Assembly: GCA_003148945.1 (NCBI GenBank)
Contig: QGGY01000002.1
Span: 434,001 to 498,000 of the forward strand
From: Murimonas intestini
GTDB taxonomy: Bacteria; Bacillota; Clostridia; Lachnospirales; Lachnospiraceae
Reading direction: 5' to 3'
Length of the DNA: 64,000 nucleotides
A program made the translations under genes and the position numbers. Below, one piece after another: positions 45,825 to 54,152 of this stretch. Below the pieces are notes generated by a model that worked only from the letters and a program-made list of their open reading frames with translations, was not told the origin of the DNA and searched no databases. Each line of letters begins with the position of its first letter. The stretch's first letter is position 1.

Positions 45825-48284
45825 TCAATCGACCTGTACTGCAATACTGGCAGCCAGACTGCCGTCTTTATCATAAATATTGATTATAGTACTGCCCTCA
45901 GCCACCCCTGTCACTACTCCGTTCAAGCCAACAGAAGCTATCTTTGTATTCTCAGATTCAAACCTGGCATCCTGTATGCTCAGCTTTATTTTATCAGTCT
46001 GCCCAGGAGAAAGAAAGATATTATAGGAAGAAAGCACAATATCTTCTCCGTTATCCCCTGACTGGTTTTTATCTCTTCCTTCATCTCCTCCGTTGTTTCC
46101 ATTATCCCCCTCATCAGGGAGCGGATCTGATACCAAAGGCGCTTCCTCCTCTTTCTTTTCTGTTTCCAACCCGTCTCTTGTACACTTCGGCACCAGCTTC
46201 CAATCCTCCATATGTGCCGTAATCTTGTACGGTGTATTGCTCTCCGTCCAAAATGCCTGATTCCAGTTCAGCTGCAGATTTCCGATCCTAACCTCAGACA
46301 GCACATAGATGCTCCCTTCAATGTATCCTTTCATATCAAAGCAGTTCTTTACAAAGTCGGCATTTACGTTAACCGTTGGTCCTATCTGTGCACCTGCCCC
46401 CAATATACGCAGGCATTTCCCTTTGTGCTTTAACAATGAATGCTCCAGGTTCACAGACAGGTCTCCTGTAAGCTTCACAGTCGCCTCCGCCCTGACAGTA
46501 GGCTTATAAGTAAAGTCCTTAATAGCCCTCACATGATTGTTGATGATTTCCAGGCCGCAGGCTCCTGTACAATTCAGACTGACCTCCAGCTCTCCGTCTA
46601 TAGTTATCCTGCCGACCACATCCACAGTCACTTTGAACCCCAGCTGGATAGGTATTTCAATGGTTCCCAGCTTTTTCTCCTCAGTCATGGCATCTGCTTT
46701 TCCAAGCTGATTGTCCGAGTGAGTCTTATAATTAAGCTGATTGATGATCTTATAATCCAGCCGGAGATACGCTCTTTTTACATTCATCGGAATGCACTGG
46801 ATATCTATATCTGATGAGAGGCTGATATCCCCTACTTTAAACTGGTAGGTCATTCCTTTTCCATTATCCCACTCAAAATTAATGGCATCACCCAGATCTT
46901 TCGTAGCAGCCTGGTCAAAGCTTTCCATGCCCTCATAGTAAACAAGCGGGGCATATCCGCCTTCCTCATTTTCTTCTATGGAGCTTCCTTCAGTTCTTCC
47001 CTGCTCCATGTCCTGGTTTTCCAGGGTCTTTTTAATCAGATCTGCGTACTGTGCGGGAGTATCCGGCCATTGGGATGTATTTTCCGCTGAAGTATTTACA
47101 TATCCCGGCTGAGATGCCATGCCGCTCTCTATTGTGAACGTGACGCCTTCTTCTACCTGGACATTATCATAGTCAGGCGTATAATCGCCCTGAAGCTCTA
47201 TTTTTTCAAATAAATCTTCCAAATTTGGCGTTTCCGCATAAATAATCGTACTGCCGCCTTCTGTCTTCTCCACGCTTTTGACCTTATATGCCACGCCGTC
47301 CGGATTTTCTTCATTCGCAGGAAGTATGAATACTGAACCAGGTGTCAGCTCCGCCCCTACAGAATCAGGGACCGTCACCTTTGTCACCTGCCCGTTCGTG
47401 CCCCCTGTACTGCTCCCGCTCTGTCCGGCGCTGTCCTGACCCTGGCTGCCGCTGTTCTGCACCTGGCCGCCTCCGTTTTGCTCCTGGCCTCCGCTGTTTT
47501 CCTGGCTGTCATTGTTCTGTCCCTGGCCTCCGCTGTTTTCCTGGCCGCCGTCCGGTGCAGCGCCTGGCCCGTCCGAACTCTGACGGCCTGCAGATGTCTG
47601 ACCCTGGCCGTCTCCGGCATCCGGTGACTGTGCATTTTCCAACTCTCCGACTCCGCGTTCTTCGTCCTCCTGCCCTTCAATATCTGCATCCTCCACAGGC
47701 TCTTCTTTATATTCAAGCTCCTTCTCTTCCCTGAGATCCTGGACTCCTGCTTTTATCTCTACATTTGCATACTTATTCGGGAAGCTCTTTTTACACCAGA
47801 CCTGATATGCCTTTACAAGCAGCTCACTGCACTCTTCCCTGTCCATGGTCTTTCCTGAATCAAATTTGCCATTTTTCACATTGATGATGTTCTTATCTGC
47901 CAGCAGCCCGATCTTATTCTCATCATAGCCGCCTTCCACTTTAACCGACGTTCCTGCTTTGCCGTCCAGACCCATTGTGTCTGCCAGCGTCTCCGCAATA
48001 AAACCTTTCGTGGCATCTTTACCGGCTTCAAATTTCCCCTCGCCGTCAAGTATTCCCCAGTCTCCTGCTATCTGTACCGGTGCAAAATACTCATCCTCCT
48101 CATCCACATCGCTGTAATAAGGTTCCTCTGTATCATATGTATACATACCAAATTCCAGGGTGAGCATTCTCAGCCATTCACCTCTGGATACCGCACCAAC
48201 GTTTCCCTTTTTTCCTCCGCAGCCGGCAAGTCCCGTTATAAGCAGGACTGCTGCCAGCATAAAGGATAATATCCTTCTTTTCAC
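45825..48284 (-). CDS. Lipoprotein with SLH-like N terminus, Gln/Gly/Ser linker and BIG2 C-terminal domain
   Basis: 819 residues from a GTG at 48282-48284, which follows AGGGAGGG and directly precedes the signal peptide KRRILSFMLAAVLLITGLAGC. The lipobox LAGC anchors it to the outer face of the membrane. Two S-layer-homology-like segments (about 30-190) are followed by an acidic stretch. A Gly/Gln/Asn/Ser linker comes next (about 230-310, repeating GGQGQN and SGGQEQN). A large beta-rich middle region is unassigned, and a BIG2-type Ig domain (about 745-819) ends the protein. It lies between the WXG100 genes and the zinc-ribbon genes on the same strand, so an envelope role with the secretion system is likely. 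A start at 48335 would put the signal peptide too far from the N terminus. Confidence 0.72.
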   Translation of the reverse strand: MKRRILSFMLAAVLLITGLAGCGGKKGNVGAVSRGEWLRMLTLEFGMYTYDTEEPYYSDVDEEDEYFAPVQIAGDWGILDGEGKFEAGKDATKGFIAETLADTMGLDGKAGTSVKVEGGYDENKIGLLADKNIINVKNGKFDSGKTMDREECSELLVKAYQVWCKKSFPNKYANVEIKAGVQDLREEKELEYKEEPVEDADIEGQEDEERGVGELENAQSPDAGDGQGQTSAGRQSSDGPGAAPDGGQENSGGQGQNNDSQENSGGQEQNGGGQVQNSGSQGQDSAGQSGSSTGGTNGQVTKVTVPDSVGAELTPGSVFILPANEENPDGVAYKVKSVEKTEGGSTIIYAETPNLEDLFEKIELQGDYTPDYDNVQVEEGVTFTIESGMASQPGYVNTSAENTSQWPDTPAQYADLIKKTLENQDMEQGRTEGSSIEENEEGGYAPLVYYEGMESFDQAATKDLGDAINFEWDNGKGMTYQFKVGDISLSSDIDIQCIPMNVKRAYLRLDYKIINQLNYKTHSDNQLGKADAMTEEKKLGTIEIPIQLGFKVTVDVVGRITIDGELEVSLNCTGACGLEIINNHVRAIKDFTYKPTVRAEATVKLTGDLSVNLEHSLLKHKGKCLRILGAGAQIGPTVNVNADFVKNCFDMKGYIEGSIYVLSEVRIGNLQLNWNQAFWTESNTPYKITAHMEDWKLVPKCTRDGLETEKKEEEAPLVSDPLPDEGDNGNNGGDEGRDKNQSGDNGEDIVLSSYNIFLSPGQTDKIKLSIQDARFESENTKIASVGLNGVVTGVAEGSTIINIYDKDGSLAASIAVQVD

Positions 48285-48434
48285 AACAAGTCCCTCCCTT
48301 CCCTTTATCCTATGGCACGGCAGGAAGCAATTCAAAGCTCCCCCGCGTCATCCGCCAAACGCACATGCAAATATGTGCATCCTGCGAAATGCCCGCTTGT
48401 GTAAATTGCCGCTGCCGTGCGTTTTCTTAAACTG

Positions 48435-48740
48435 TTATTTAAACTCCAGAGTCCCGGCGTTCTTCTTGACCGTACTCTCTGTCACTTCGTACTGCTCTGC
48501 CGTCTTCATAAGAAAGTCCGCGTAGCTGTCCACTATCCTTTTATACTGGTCAAATTTAGGATTCAGGTTGTTGAACTGCTGCATCACCTCATCAGCTCCC
48601 TCGCTCTCCCAGGTGTTCTTCAGTGAATTCAGTTTCCTTCTTATATCTTCCAGCCTCTCACTCAGCTGGCCGTTTAAATCTGTCACATTTTTAGACGCTG
48701 TTCTCAGCTCATCTGTTGTAATTGTCAATGATCCTGCCAT
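48435..48740 (-). CDS. WXG100-family protein (EsxA-like), WES variant
   Basis: 101 residues, the standard size. It folds as a helical hairpin with the turn SLKNTWESEGADEVMQQF, where the usual Trp-X-Gly is Trp-Glu-Ser. WXG100 proteins form dimers and are secreted by, or activate, the EssC ATPase. The C-terminal YxxxE-type signal may be YEVTE in EQYEVTESTVKK. The ATG is preceded by AGGAGG. It lies 12 bases behind the other WXG100 gene, so the two may form a heterodimer. Confidence 0.9.
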   Translation of the reverse strand: MAGSLTITTDELRTASKNVTDLNGQLSERLEDIRRKLNSLKNTWESEGADEVMQQFNNLNPKFDQYKRIVDSYADFLMKTAEQYEVTESTVKKNAGTLEFK

Positions 48741-48752
48741 TTTTATTCCCTC

Positions 48753-49064
48753 CTAACTGATTGAATCTGCCAAAGAAGAAGCCTTCTTGGAGATGTCTGT
48801 CTGTGTCTCTGTATATGTCTGGGCAGAACGTCTGAGGAACTGCACATAATCTGTCATCAGATTTTCCATTTTCTTGAAGTATGGCTGAAAATCCTCGATC
48901 TTTGATGTAAAATTCCTGTTGTCGTCACCTGTCCAATTTACAGACAGATCTTTCAGCTGGCGGCACAGATTCTCATAAGTTGTCCTGTAATTTGTTGTCA
49001 GAGTCTCGATCTCGCCTGCTGCCCTCGTCATTTCAGACGGTGTTACTTTGATTTTAGTTCCCAT
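48753..49064 (-). CDS. WXG100-family protein (EsxA-like)
   Basis: 103 residues from the ATG at 49062-49064 behind AAGGAGG; an upstream GTG would add one residue. Central turn LKDLSVNWTGDDNRNFTSKI contains the canonical Trp-Thr-Gly. Helical throughout. Likely substrate or partner of the EssC-type ATPase and of the second WXG100 protein encoded next to it. Confidence 0.92.
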   Translation of the reverse strand: MGTKIKVTPSEMTRAAGEIETLTTNYRTTYENLCRQLKDLSVNWTGDDNRNFTSKIEDFQPYFKKMENLMTDYVQFLRRSAQTYTETQTDISKKASSLADSIS

Positions 49065-49155
49065 CACTTTTCCTCCTTAACCTTTTTTGCAGCTTTACAC
49101 TGCTTCATTATATATTGCAACTATCTGTGATAGCTACATTCGGTGTATCTGCATC

Positions 49156-49407
49156 TCAGATGAGAAGCATCCTGGCCCCATCTGTCAACCCGATTTCCTC
49201 CGGTGTAAGATTTATATCATACGGAAGACCGCTCATGCGGTCACACAGGATCTCTTCACCTGTAGGTTTAAAATATCCCTCAGCCAGCTCACCCAGCAGC
49301 CTTGCTGTCAGCTCTGCCGCCTGATACATCTTGATTCTGCCTGGTATCCGGACATCATAGCTCGTCCGGGCAGCCGGAAGATAAACCTCTGCCAATATCT
49401 TATCCAT
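49156..49407 (-). CDS. YukD/EsaB ubiquitin-like T7SS protein
   Basis: 83 residues with the pattern of the YukD family: VYLPAARTSYDVRIPGRIKM, then LTARLLGELAEGYFKPTGEE and the C-terminal GLTDGARMLLI, a ubiquitin-like fold. In Staphylococcus aureus and Bacillus the homologue is an essential accessory or regulator of T7SS. The stop is one base from the EssC-type gene stop/start junction (the EssC gene ends at 49409), so the genes are tightly coupled. The 91-base gap to the WXG100 gene holds nothing obvious. Confidence 0.9.
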   Translation of the reverse strand: MDKILAEVYLPAARTSYDVRIPGRIKMYQAAELTARLLGELAEGYFKPTGEEILCDRMSGLPYDINLTPEEIGLTDGARMLLI

Positions 49408-49408
49408 A

Positions 49409-52400
49409 TCACTCCTCCTCTTCCAGATCCAGCAATTTCACAAGATGGGCCCGGCCTTTTTCCACCACATATCCAAAATCATCTGGAATCTCCTGCCGCA
49501 GCTCTCTTGTAAGCCTTGTCACAGACAGCTCATACTGGTCCGTCAGCCCATTTCCCACAAAGATGCCTTCATTGCGCCCAACCTGCTTCCCATACCAGTT
49601 TTCCGCTGAAATACTTCCCAGACTCAGCGCTCCGTCCGCAATAATAAAACGGCATCCCCAGAAATCTGCGATCCTTTCCATCATTGCATTCCATTTTTCC
49701 AAAAATTCTTCCGGAAGGCAGCGGACAAAGTCCCTGTATCCATTGACAATACACAAAAGCTTCCTGTAGGCAGGGGCTTCCTTCCCTTCCTCCCAAGCAT
49801 CCTTCGTGTCATTATTTCTCTTCAGCAGTTCCTGATATATGTACTCTGCCCCTTTTACCAGCTCTTTTTCTCCTGAGCAGTACGTGAGACCTTCTTTTGA
49901 AGCGCTGCTAAATTCAGGCCTGGCATTTAAGACGATAATATCAGCTTTTTTGCACACCGCAGCAAGACGGCAGAAGCTTTCCACAAAGCTGCAGCTTTCC
50001 TCCTGGTAAGTAACCACATTTACCATATGCGCCTCCAGATTAAAACAGCGCACCTTCAATGAGTTTTTGTCAACTCCTGCAGGGTACGAAAGCCAGCTGC
50101 CCGCATCTATGTCATCCTGCAGGAATGCAAGGTCCACCTTTTCTGGAAGAATCGGGATCCTCTCTGCCCTCCTGCGGCCTTCCGCTGACAGCCACTCCCT
50201 CTCCTGCCTGATGCATTCTGCCCTGACCTCATCCATTCCGCCTGCCCCTTCAGTAACTGCGGCTGTCTGGAATTCATAGACTCTTTCATTTCTGAAGATA
50301 CCTCTTCCTGTTACTTTTCCGGGATACTGCCTGCCTACATTGCCCAAAACGATGGAATAGTCTGTCTCATCGTTAAGCTGCAGTGCATATACTGAAGGAA
50401 AATTCTGGGCCACACGGTAGCGGACGCCAGATGCATTTGCAGCTGTAAGAACAAAATAAATCCCATACCTGCTTCCGTCCATGGCAAGCCCGGCAGTCTC
50501 CTGCACATAGTCCTCATAGCTCTCTGTAAATGCCGCAAAATTTTGTATGATGATGACAATAGCAGGCCTTTTTTCCCCGCTTCCTCTTATAAAGGAATCA
50601 AAGCTCCCGCCGCAGGCAGCCATCATTTTCTTGCGGGATTCCAGCTCCTTTCTGAGCATGGAGAACATGTTTGCCACCTTTTCACTTTCTGATATCAGCA
50701 CCACATCCCCCACCTGAGGAGCCTGAGCAAATCCTTTGAGCACTTCAGAACCAAAGTCCAGAATATACAGATTCAGCTCTTCAGGTGTATGGTCCTGTAT
50801 AAGTGAATATATCATTGTAGTGAGAAGCATGGTCTTTCCGCTTCCCGTAGCTCCGTAAATAATAGTATTTCCCTCCGCCGACAGAGGCAGCTTCATAGGA
50901 TACTGTGCCTGGTTCTGCGGATCGTCGATCTCCCCCACAAGAGGCTCCAGGCAGAAATTACCGCCTTCGCGCCGAATCCCGCCCTCCAGTCCATATTTTT
51001 TTCTCAGACTGTCCAGGCTCAGCTTCTCCGGAAGCGGCTCCATCCACAGCTGTTTTATTTTAATATGCTCTTCTTTCGCCAGGGCCGCCAGATATTTTGT
51101 CACGGCATCCAGCTGCTTGTCTTCTGTGGCTGCAATCCTTCTCTCATCCGGCGCCTTCTGCTTTACTATCCTTCCTGTGCGGTCTATCACCTGGACCGAC
51201 ATATCCTGCTTTTCCTCAACCTTATCCTTGGGGACATAAGATGCCCCGGACCAGGCTGACTGTCCCAGCTCGAAAATCTCATTATAGCCCACCTGAAGAT
51301 AAAAACGCCCTGTTTTCGTAAGCTCTGCCGCGTCCGGACGTTTGAGCATATCCATGCTGTCCGCCTTTTCCTGCACCTTCAGACAGATTCGGAAGCGGCT
51401 GTTGCTCCAGATCTGGTCATCCACCACGCCGGCAGGCTTCTGGGTCGCAAGTATCAGATGAACCCCCAGGCTTCGCCCTATTCTGGCTGCACTAATGAGC
51501 TGCTTCATGAATTCAGGCTGCTGCTCTTTGAGTTCGGCAAACTCGTCTGAGATAATAAATAAATGCTGCATGGGCTCATGCACAACCTTATCTCTGTAAA
51601 GCTTCTGGTATTTGTAAATGTCAATATTACTGATATTGATCTGTTTGCTTACCTCCTGGAAGACTGCCTGCCTCCTTTTCAGCTCGCTCTCTATAGATAT
51701 CAGTGACCTGTTCACCATGGCGCCGTCCAGGTTCGTGATGATACCGGCTGTATGGGGGAGCTTTTCAAAGGCCTTTGCCATGCCTCCGCCCTTATAATCG
51801 ATCAGTATAAACGCCACCTCATAGGGATGGTAATTCACGGCCAGCGACAAGATGTAAGTCATAATGAATTCACTTTTACCTGAGCCTGTCATACCGGCAA
51901 CCAGACCGTGGGGGCCGTGGAATTTTTCATGCAGATCCAGTTTAAATGGATTTCCTGCTGCATCTACACCGATCTCCGTCTCCAGGGTCAGTGTGGGATC
52001 ATTCTCCTTCCACCTTGTGAGGGCATTTAAGTGCTCCGCCTTCCCGGCACGGAACATATCCAGGAAGCTGATCATATCCGGCAGTTGCCTGTTGCGGTTA
52101 TCCCTGTAGAGCCTGATATTGGCCAGTGTCACTGCCAGACGCCCGCAGTCAGGCTCCGCAAAAGCATCCGGACAGAAATTTATATACTCTCCTGAAATAT
52201 CATCCTGACGGTACATTCTGGACAGTTCGCTTCCCACATCCAGAACAGTCCCGCATTCTTTTGGCAGGCTGCCAATCTGGTCATACAGTGCCACCATTCC
52301 AAAGCCCATATTTTCCTTCAGCTTCAGGATCTGACCAATGATCTCCATATTTTCAGCCAGTTCCTTATCCATAGAAAATATCAGGTAATATGGGAGATTC

Positions 52401-53986
52401 TCCTGCTTTCCCTCTTCTGCCTGGCGTGAAGCCAGCTGCTTTTCCAGATAGATAGAGATTTCTTTCTCTTCCCCCGGATTCGTGGCCACAAAACGGATGT
52501 CCCCGTCATCACTCCAGACATGGGGCAGCCACTTTACAAAGCGCCACTGCATGTCCTCCGCCTCGTCATACAGAAAGACCATCTTCACCTCATCGTAGCT
52601 GTGAAGGGCCGCTATCTGGAATATCAGTCCCTTGATAAAGCTGCATTCCTCCTGGCGCCTGCCGATGATCCCTGTCAGGAAATTATCATATAAAGACAGG
52701 CCCACAGGCACTTCGCCCATTATCCTTGTCTCATATACGAGTTCTTCCATCTCCCTTTGAAGTTCATCCTCCTCCACTTCAAACTTGGGTTCCTGATACT
52801 CCAGCGTCACCTGGAGGGGGACTTCCCCGCGCCCAAGCCTGACAGTCAGAAAGTCGCTGTGTCCAAAGGAGCGCTCCCACAGAGTTCTTTCTCTTCCCTG
52901 TATCCTTGTAATGCACTCATCTAACGTCACATAATTTTCATTCAGGATCTTTCTCTGGTAATATTCGATCTGCTGGATCCTGCTTCTGACCTCCATGAGA
53001 TACATGCGGTATTTTTCTTTTCGTTCTTCTTCTTTTTCTATTTTTCTTTTCTTGTCGTATTTTCTGGAAAGTATGGGCCAGGCTACCGTGCCTCCCAGCA
53101 TGCTGACAGACATCACGATGGAAGGCAGGGCGCTGCTGATCCCGCTTCCGCTGCTCAAGGCATTGCTGACGGCAAATACTCCCATAAACATGGAGGCCAG
53201 CCCCATAGTCATAGACGGGCCGACCGTATAGATCATGGGCATCTCATTTCCCTGTTCCCTGGGAGGAGGGGAATCGATCCTGATTCCTGCCTTCTCTATT
53301 TCCCTTCTGAATCTGGGCGACTTATAAAAAAGCTGCTCACGTGCCCTGCCGTTGTCTAAAATATTCCGTTCCCTCTGCTCTCTCACCGGAGGCTGCAGAT
53401 AAGGTATCAGCATTTTTTCACTGCATTTTACCATCCCGCCCGGATTGTTCACAGCCAGAATCCCGCAGCCCACAATTATCTTCAGTCCTGCTATATATAT
53501 CACATCTCCGGGATAGAGCCTCTGCCTGGTCACACGCCTGTCATTGACAAATGTGCCGTTTCCGCTCCTCATGTCACTGACCACATAAGTGCCATTGTCG
53601 ATCTCGATCTGGGCGTGGATACCTGAAGCATACCCGCTGCTGTAGATGATATCATTTTGGTCACTGCGCCCGATCCTGAGTATGCCCGCCTTAATTGTCC
53701 TGTACTTTTTATACTGCTGCCTGTCAGCTGTCAACTCTTCTGTATACAGATAAGCCTGACCTCCCCCGGGTGTCTGGAGTGAGTAGAACCGCCCTGGTTC
53801 CATCAGGCTTCTCTCCAGCCTCCTGCCGTCAGTATCTGCAAGGACAGCTTTTCCATTAGAGCGCAGATACCATCTGCCCCCGTCTGCTTCCACACTTACA
53901 AGTTCTCCCATCCAGTACTGTCCGGATACTTTTGAGGGCAGCAGATATGTATTTAAAATATCACCATTTATGCATGTTATCACCAT
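49409..53986 (-). CDS. essC: EssC-type T7SS ATPase (FHA - membrane - FtsK/SpoIIIE x3)
   Basis: 1525 residues, the size of EssC. Residues 1-90 are beta-rich. An FHA domain (about 100-170) keeps the phosphothreonine-binding residues in RIGRS (Arg107), SGIH (Ser121, His124) and SGNGT (Asn143). Two membrane helices lie at about 255-275 and 285-307. The first ATPase domain has Walker A GMTGSGKS (698-705) and Walker B HLFIISDEF (Asp814-Glu815). The second has GATGSGKT (1045-1052) but a degenerate Walker B with Gln in place of the acid. The third (about 1330-1525) has no Walker A. This order of one active and two degenerate domains fits motor plus substrate-gating roles. It is the central secretion motor of the locus. 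The start follows AGGGGTG. Confidence 0.93.
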   Translation of the reverse strand: MVITCINGDILNTYLLPSKVSGQYWMGELVSVEADGGRWYLRSNGKAVLADTDGRRLERSLMEPGRFYSLQTPGGGQAYLYTEELTADRQQYKKYRTIKAGILRIGRSDQNDIIYSSGYASGIHAQIEIDNGTYVVSDMRSGNGTFVNDRRVTRQRLYPGDVIYIAGLKIIVGCGILAVNNPGGMVKCSEKMLIPYLQPPVREQRERNILDNGRAREQLFYKSPRFRREIEKAGIRIDSPPPREQGNEMPMIYTVGPSMTMGLASMFMGVFAVSNALSSGSGISSALPSIVMSVSMLGGTVAWPILSRKYDKKRKIEKEEERKEKYRMYLMEVRSRIQQIEYYQRKILNENYVTLDECITRIQGRERTLWERSFGHSDFLTVRLGRGEVPLQVTLEYQEPKFEVEEDELQREMEELVYETRIMGEVPVGLSLYDNFLTGIIGRRQEECSFIKGLIFQIAALHSYDEVKMVFLYDEAEDMQWRFVKWLPHVWSDDGDIRFVATNPGEEKEISIYLEKQLASRQAEEGKQENLPYYLIFSMDKELAENMEIIGQILKLKENMGFGMVALYDQIGSLPKECGTVLDVGSELSRMYRQDDISGEYINFCPDAFAEPDCGRLAVTLANIRLYRDNRNRQLPDMISFLDMFRAGKAEHLNALTRWKENDPTLTLETEIGVDAAGNPFKLDLHEKFHGPHGLVAGMTGSGKSEFIMTYILSLAVNYHPYEVAFILIDYKGGGMAKAFEKLPHTAGIITNLDGAMVNRSLISIESELKRRQAVFQEVSKQINISNIDIYKYQKLYRDKVVHEPMQHLFIISDEFAELKEQQPEFMKQLISAARIGRSLGVHLILATQKPAGVVDDQIWSNSRFRICLKVQEKADSMDMLKRPDAAELTKTGRFYLQVGYNEIFELGQSAWSGASYVPKDKVEEKQDMSVQVIDRTGRIVKQKAPDERRIAATEDKQLDAVTKYLAALAKEEHIKIKQLWMEPLPEKLSLDSLRKKYGLEGGIRREGGNFCLEPLVGEIDDPQNQAQYPMKLPLSAEGNTIIYGATGSGKTMLLTTMIYSLIQDHTPEELNLYILDFGSEVLKGFAQAPQVGDVVLISESEKVANMFSMLRKELESRKKMMAACGGSFDSFIRGSGEKRPAIVIIIQNFAAFTESYEDYVQETAGLAMDGSRYGIYFVLTAANASGVRYRVAQNFPSVYALQLNDETDYSIVLGNVGRQYPGKVTGRGIFRNERVYEFQTAAVTEGAGGMDEVRAECIRQEREWLSAEGRRRAERIPILPEKVDLAFLQDDIDAGSWLSYPAGVDKNSLKVRCFNLEAHMVNVVTYQEESCSFVESFCRLAAVCKKADIIVLNARPEFSSASKEGLTYCSGEKELVKGAEYIYQELLKRNNDTKDAWEEGKEAPAYRKLLCIVNGYRDFVRCLPEEFLEKWNAMMERIADFWGCRFIIADGALSLGSISAENWYGKQVGRNEGIFVGNGLTDQYELSVTRLTRELRQEIPDDFGYVVEKGRAHLVKLLDLEEEE

Positions 53987-54003
53987 AACCCGTCACCCCT
54001 GCC

Positions 54004-54147
54004 TTACATGGAAAAATACTCTTCCTCCAGGTCCTTTTTCAGATTCTTTTTCTTTACCGCCAGTACGATCTTCCAGACTGCAAAACCAATAACGCTCACC
54101 ACAGTCCCGGCGATTCCTCCGTAAAACATCCATTCTCCTGCTGTCAT
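54004..54147 (-). CDS. 47-residue single-pass membrane protein between kinase and EssC genes
   Basis: Starts MTAGEWMFYGGIAGTVVSVI and continues as one membrane helix (about 8-30), then a Lys-rich stretch and an acidic end (DLEEEYFSM). The ribosome binding site GAGGTG is formed by the last codons of the kinase gene, 5 bases away, and the stop is 17 bases before the EssC start. A longer frame in another phase (53993-54223) covers it but has no protein-like sequence or start signal. It could stand in for the small T7SS subunit EssA; that is inference from size, topology and position. Confidence 0.75.
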   Translation of the reverse strand: MTAGEWMFYGGIAGTVVSVIGFAVWKIVLAVKKKNLKKDLEEEYFSM

Positions 54148-54152
54148 CTGCT

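Noticed and set aside
44874-46061. 395-codon plus-strand reading frame
   Set aside because: Antisense to the zinc-ribbon/Gly-Arg protein and its neighbour; its repeats mirror the 36-bp tandem repeat. No start signal or domain.
48365-48385. Hairpin GCACAT...ATGTGC between lipoprotein and WXG100 genes
   Set aside because: Only 6 bp with no T-run; too weak to call a terminator splitting the operon.
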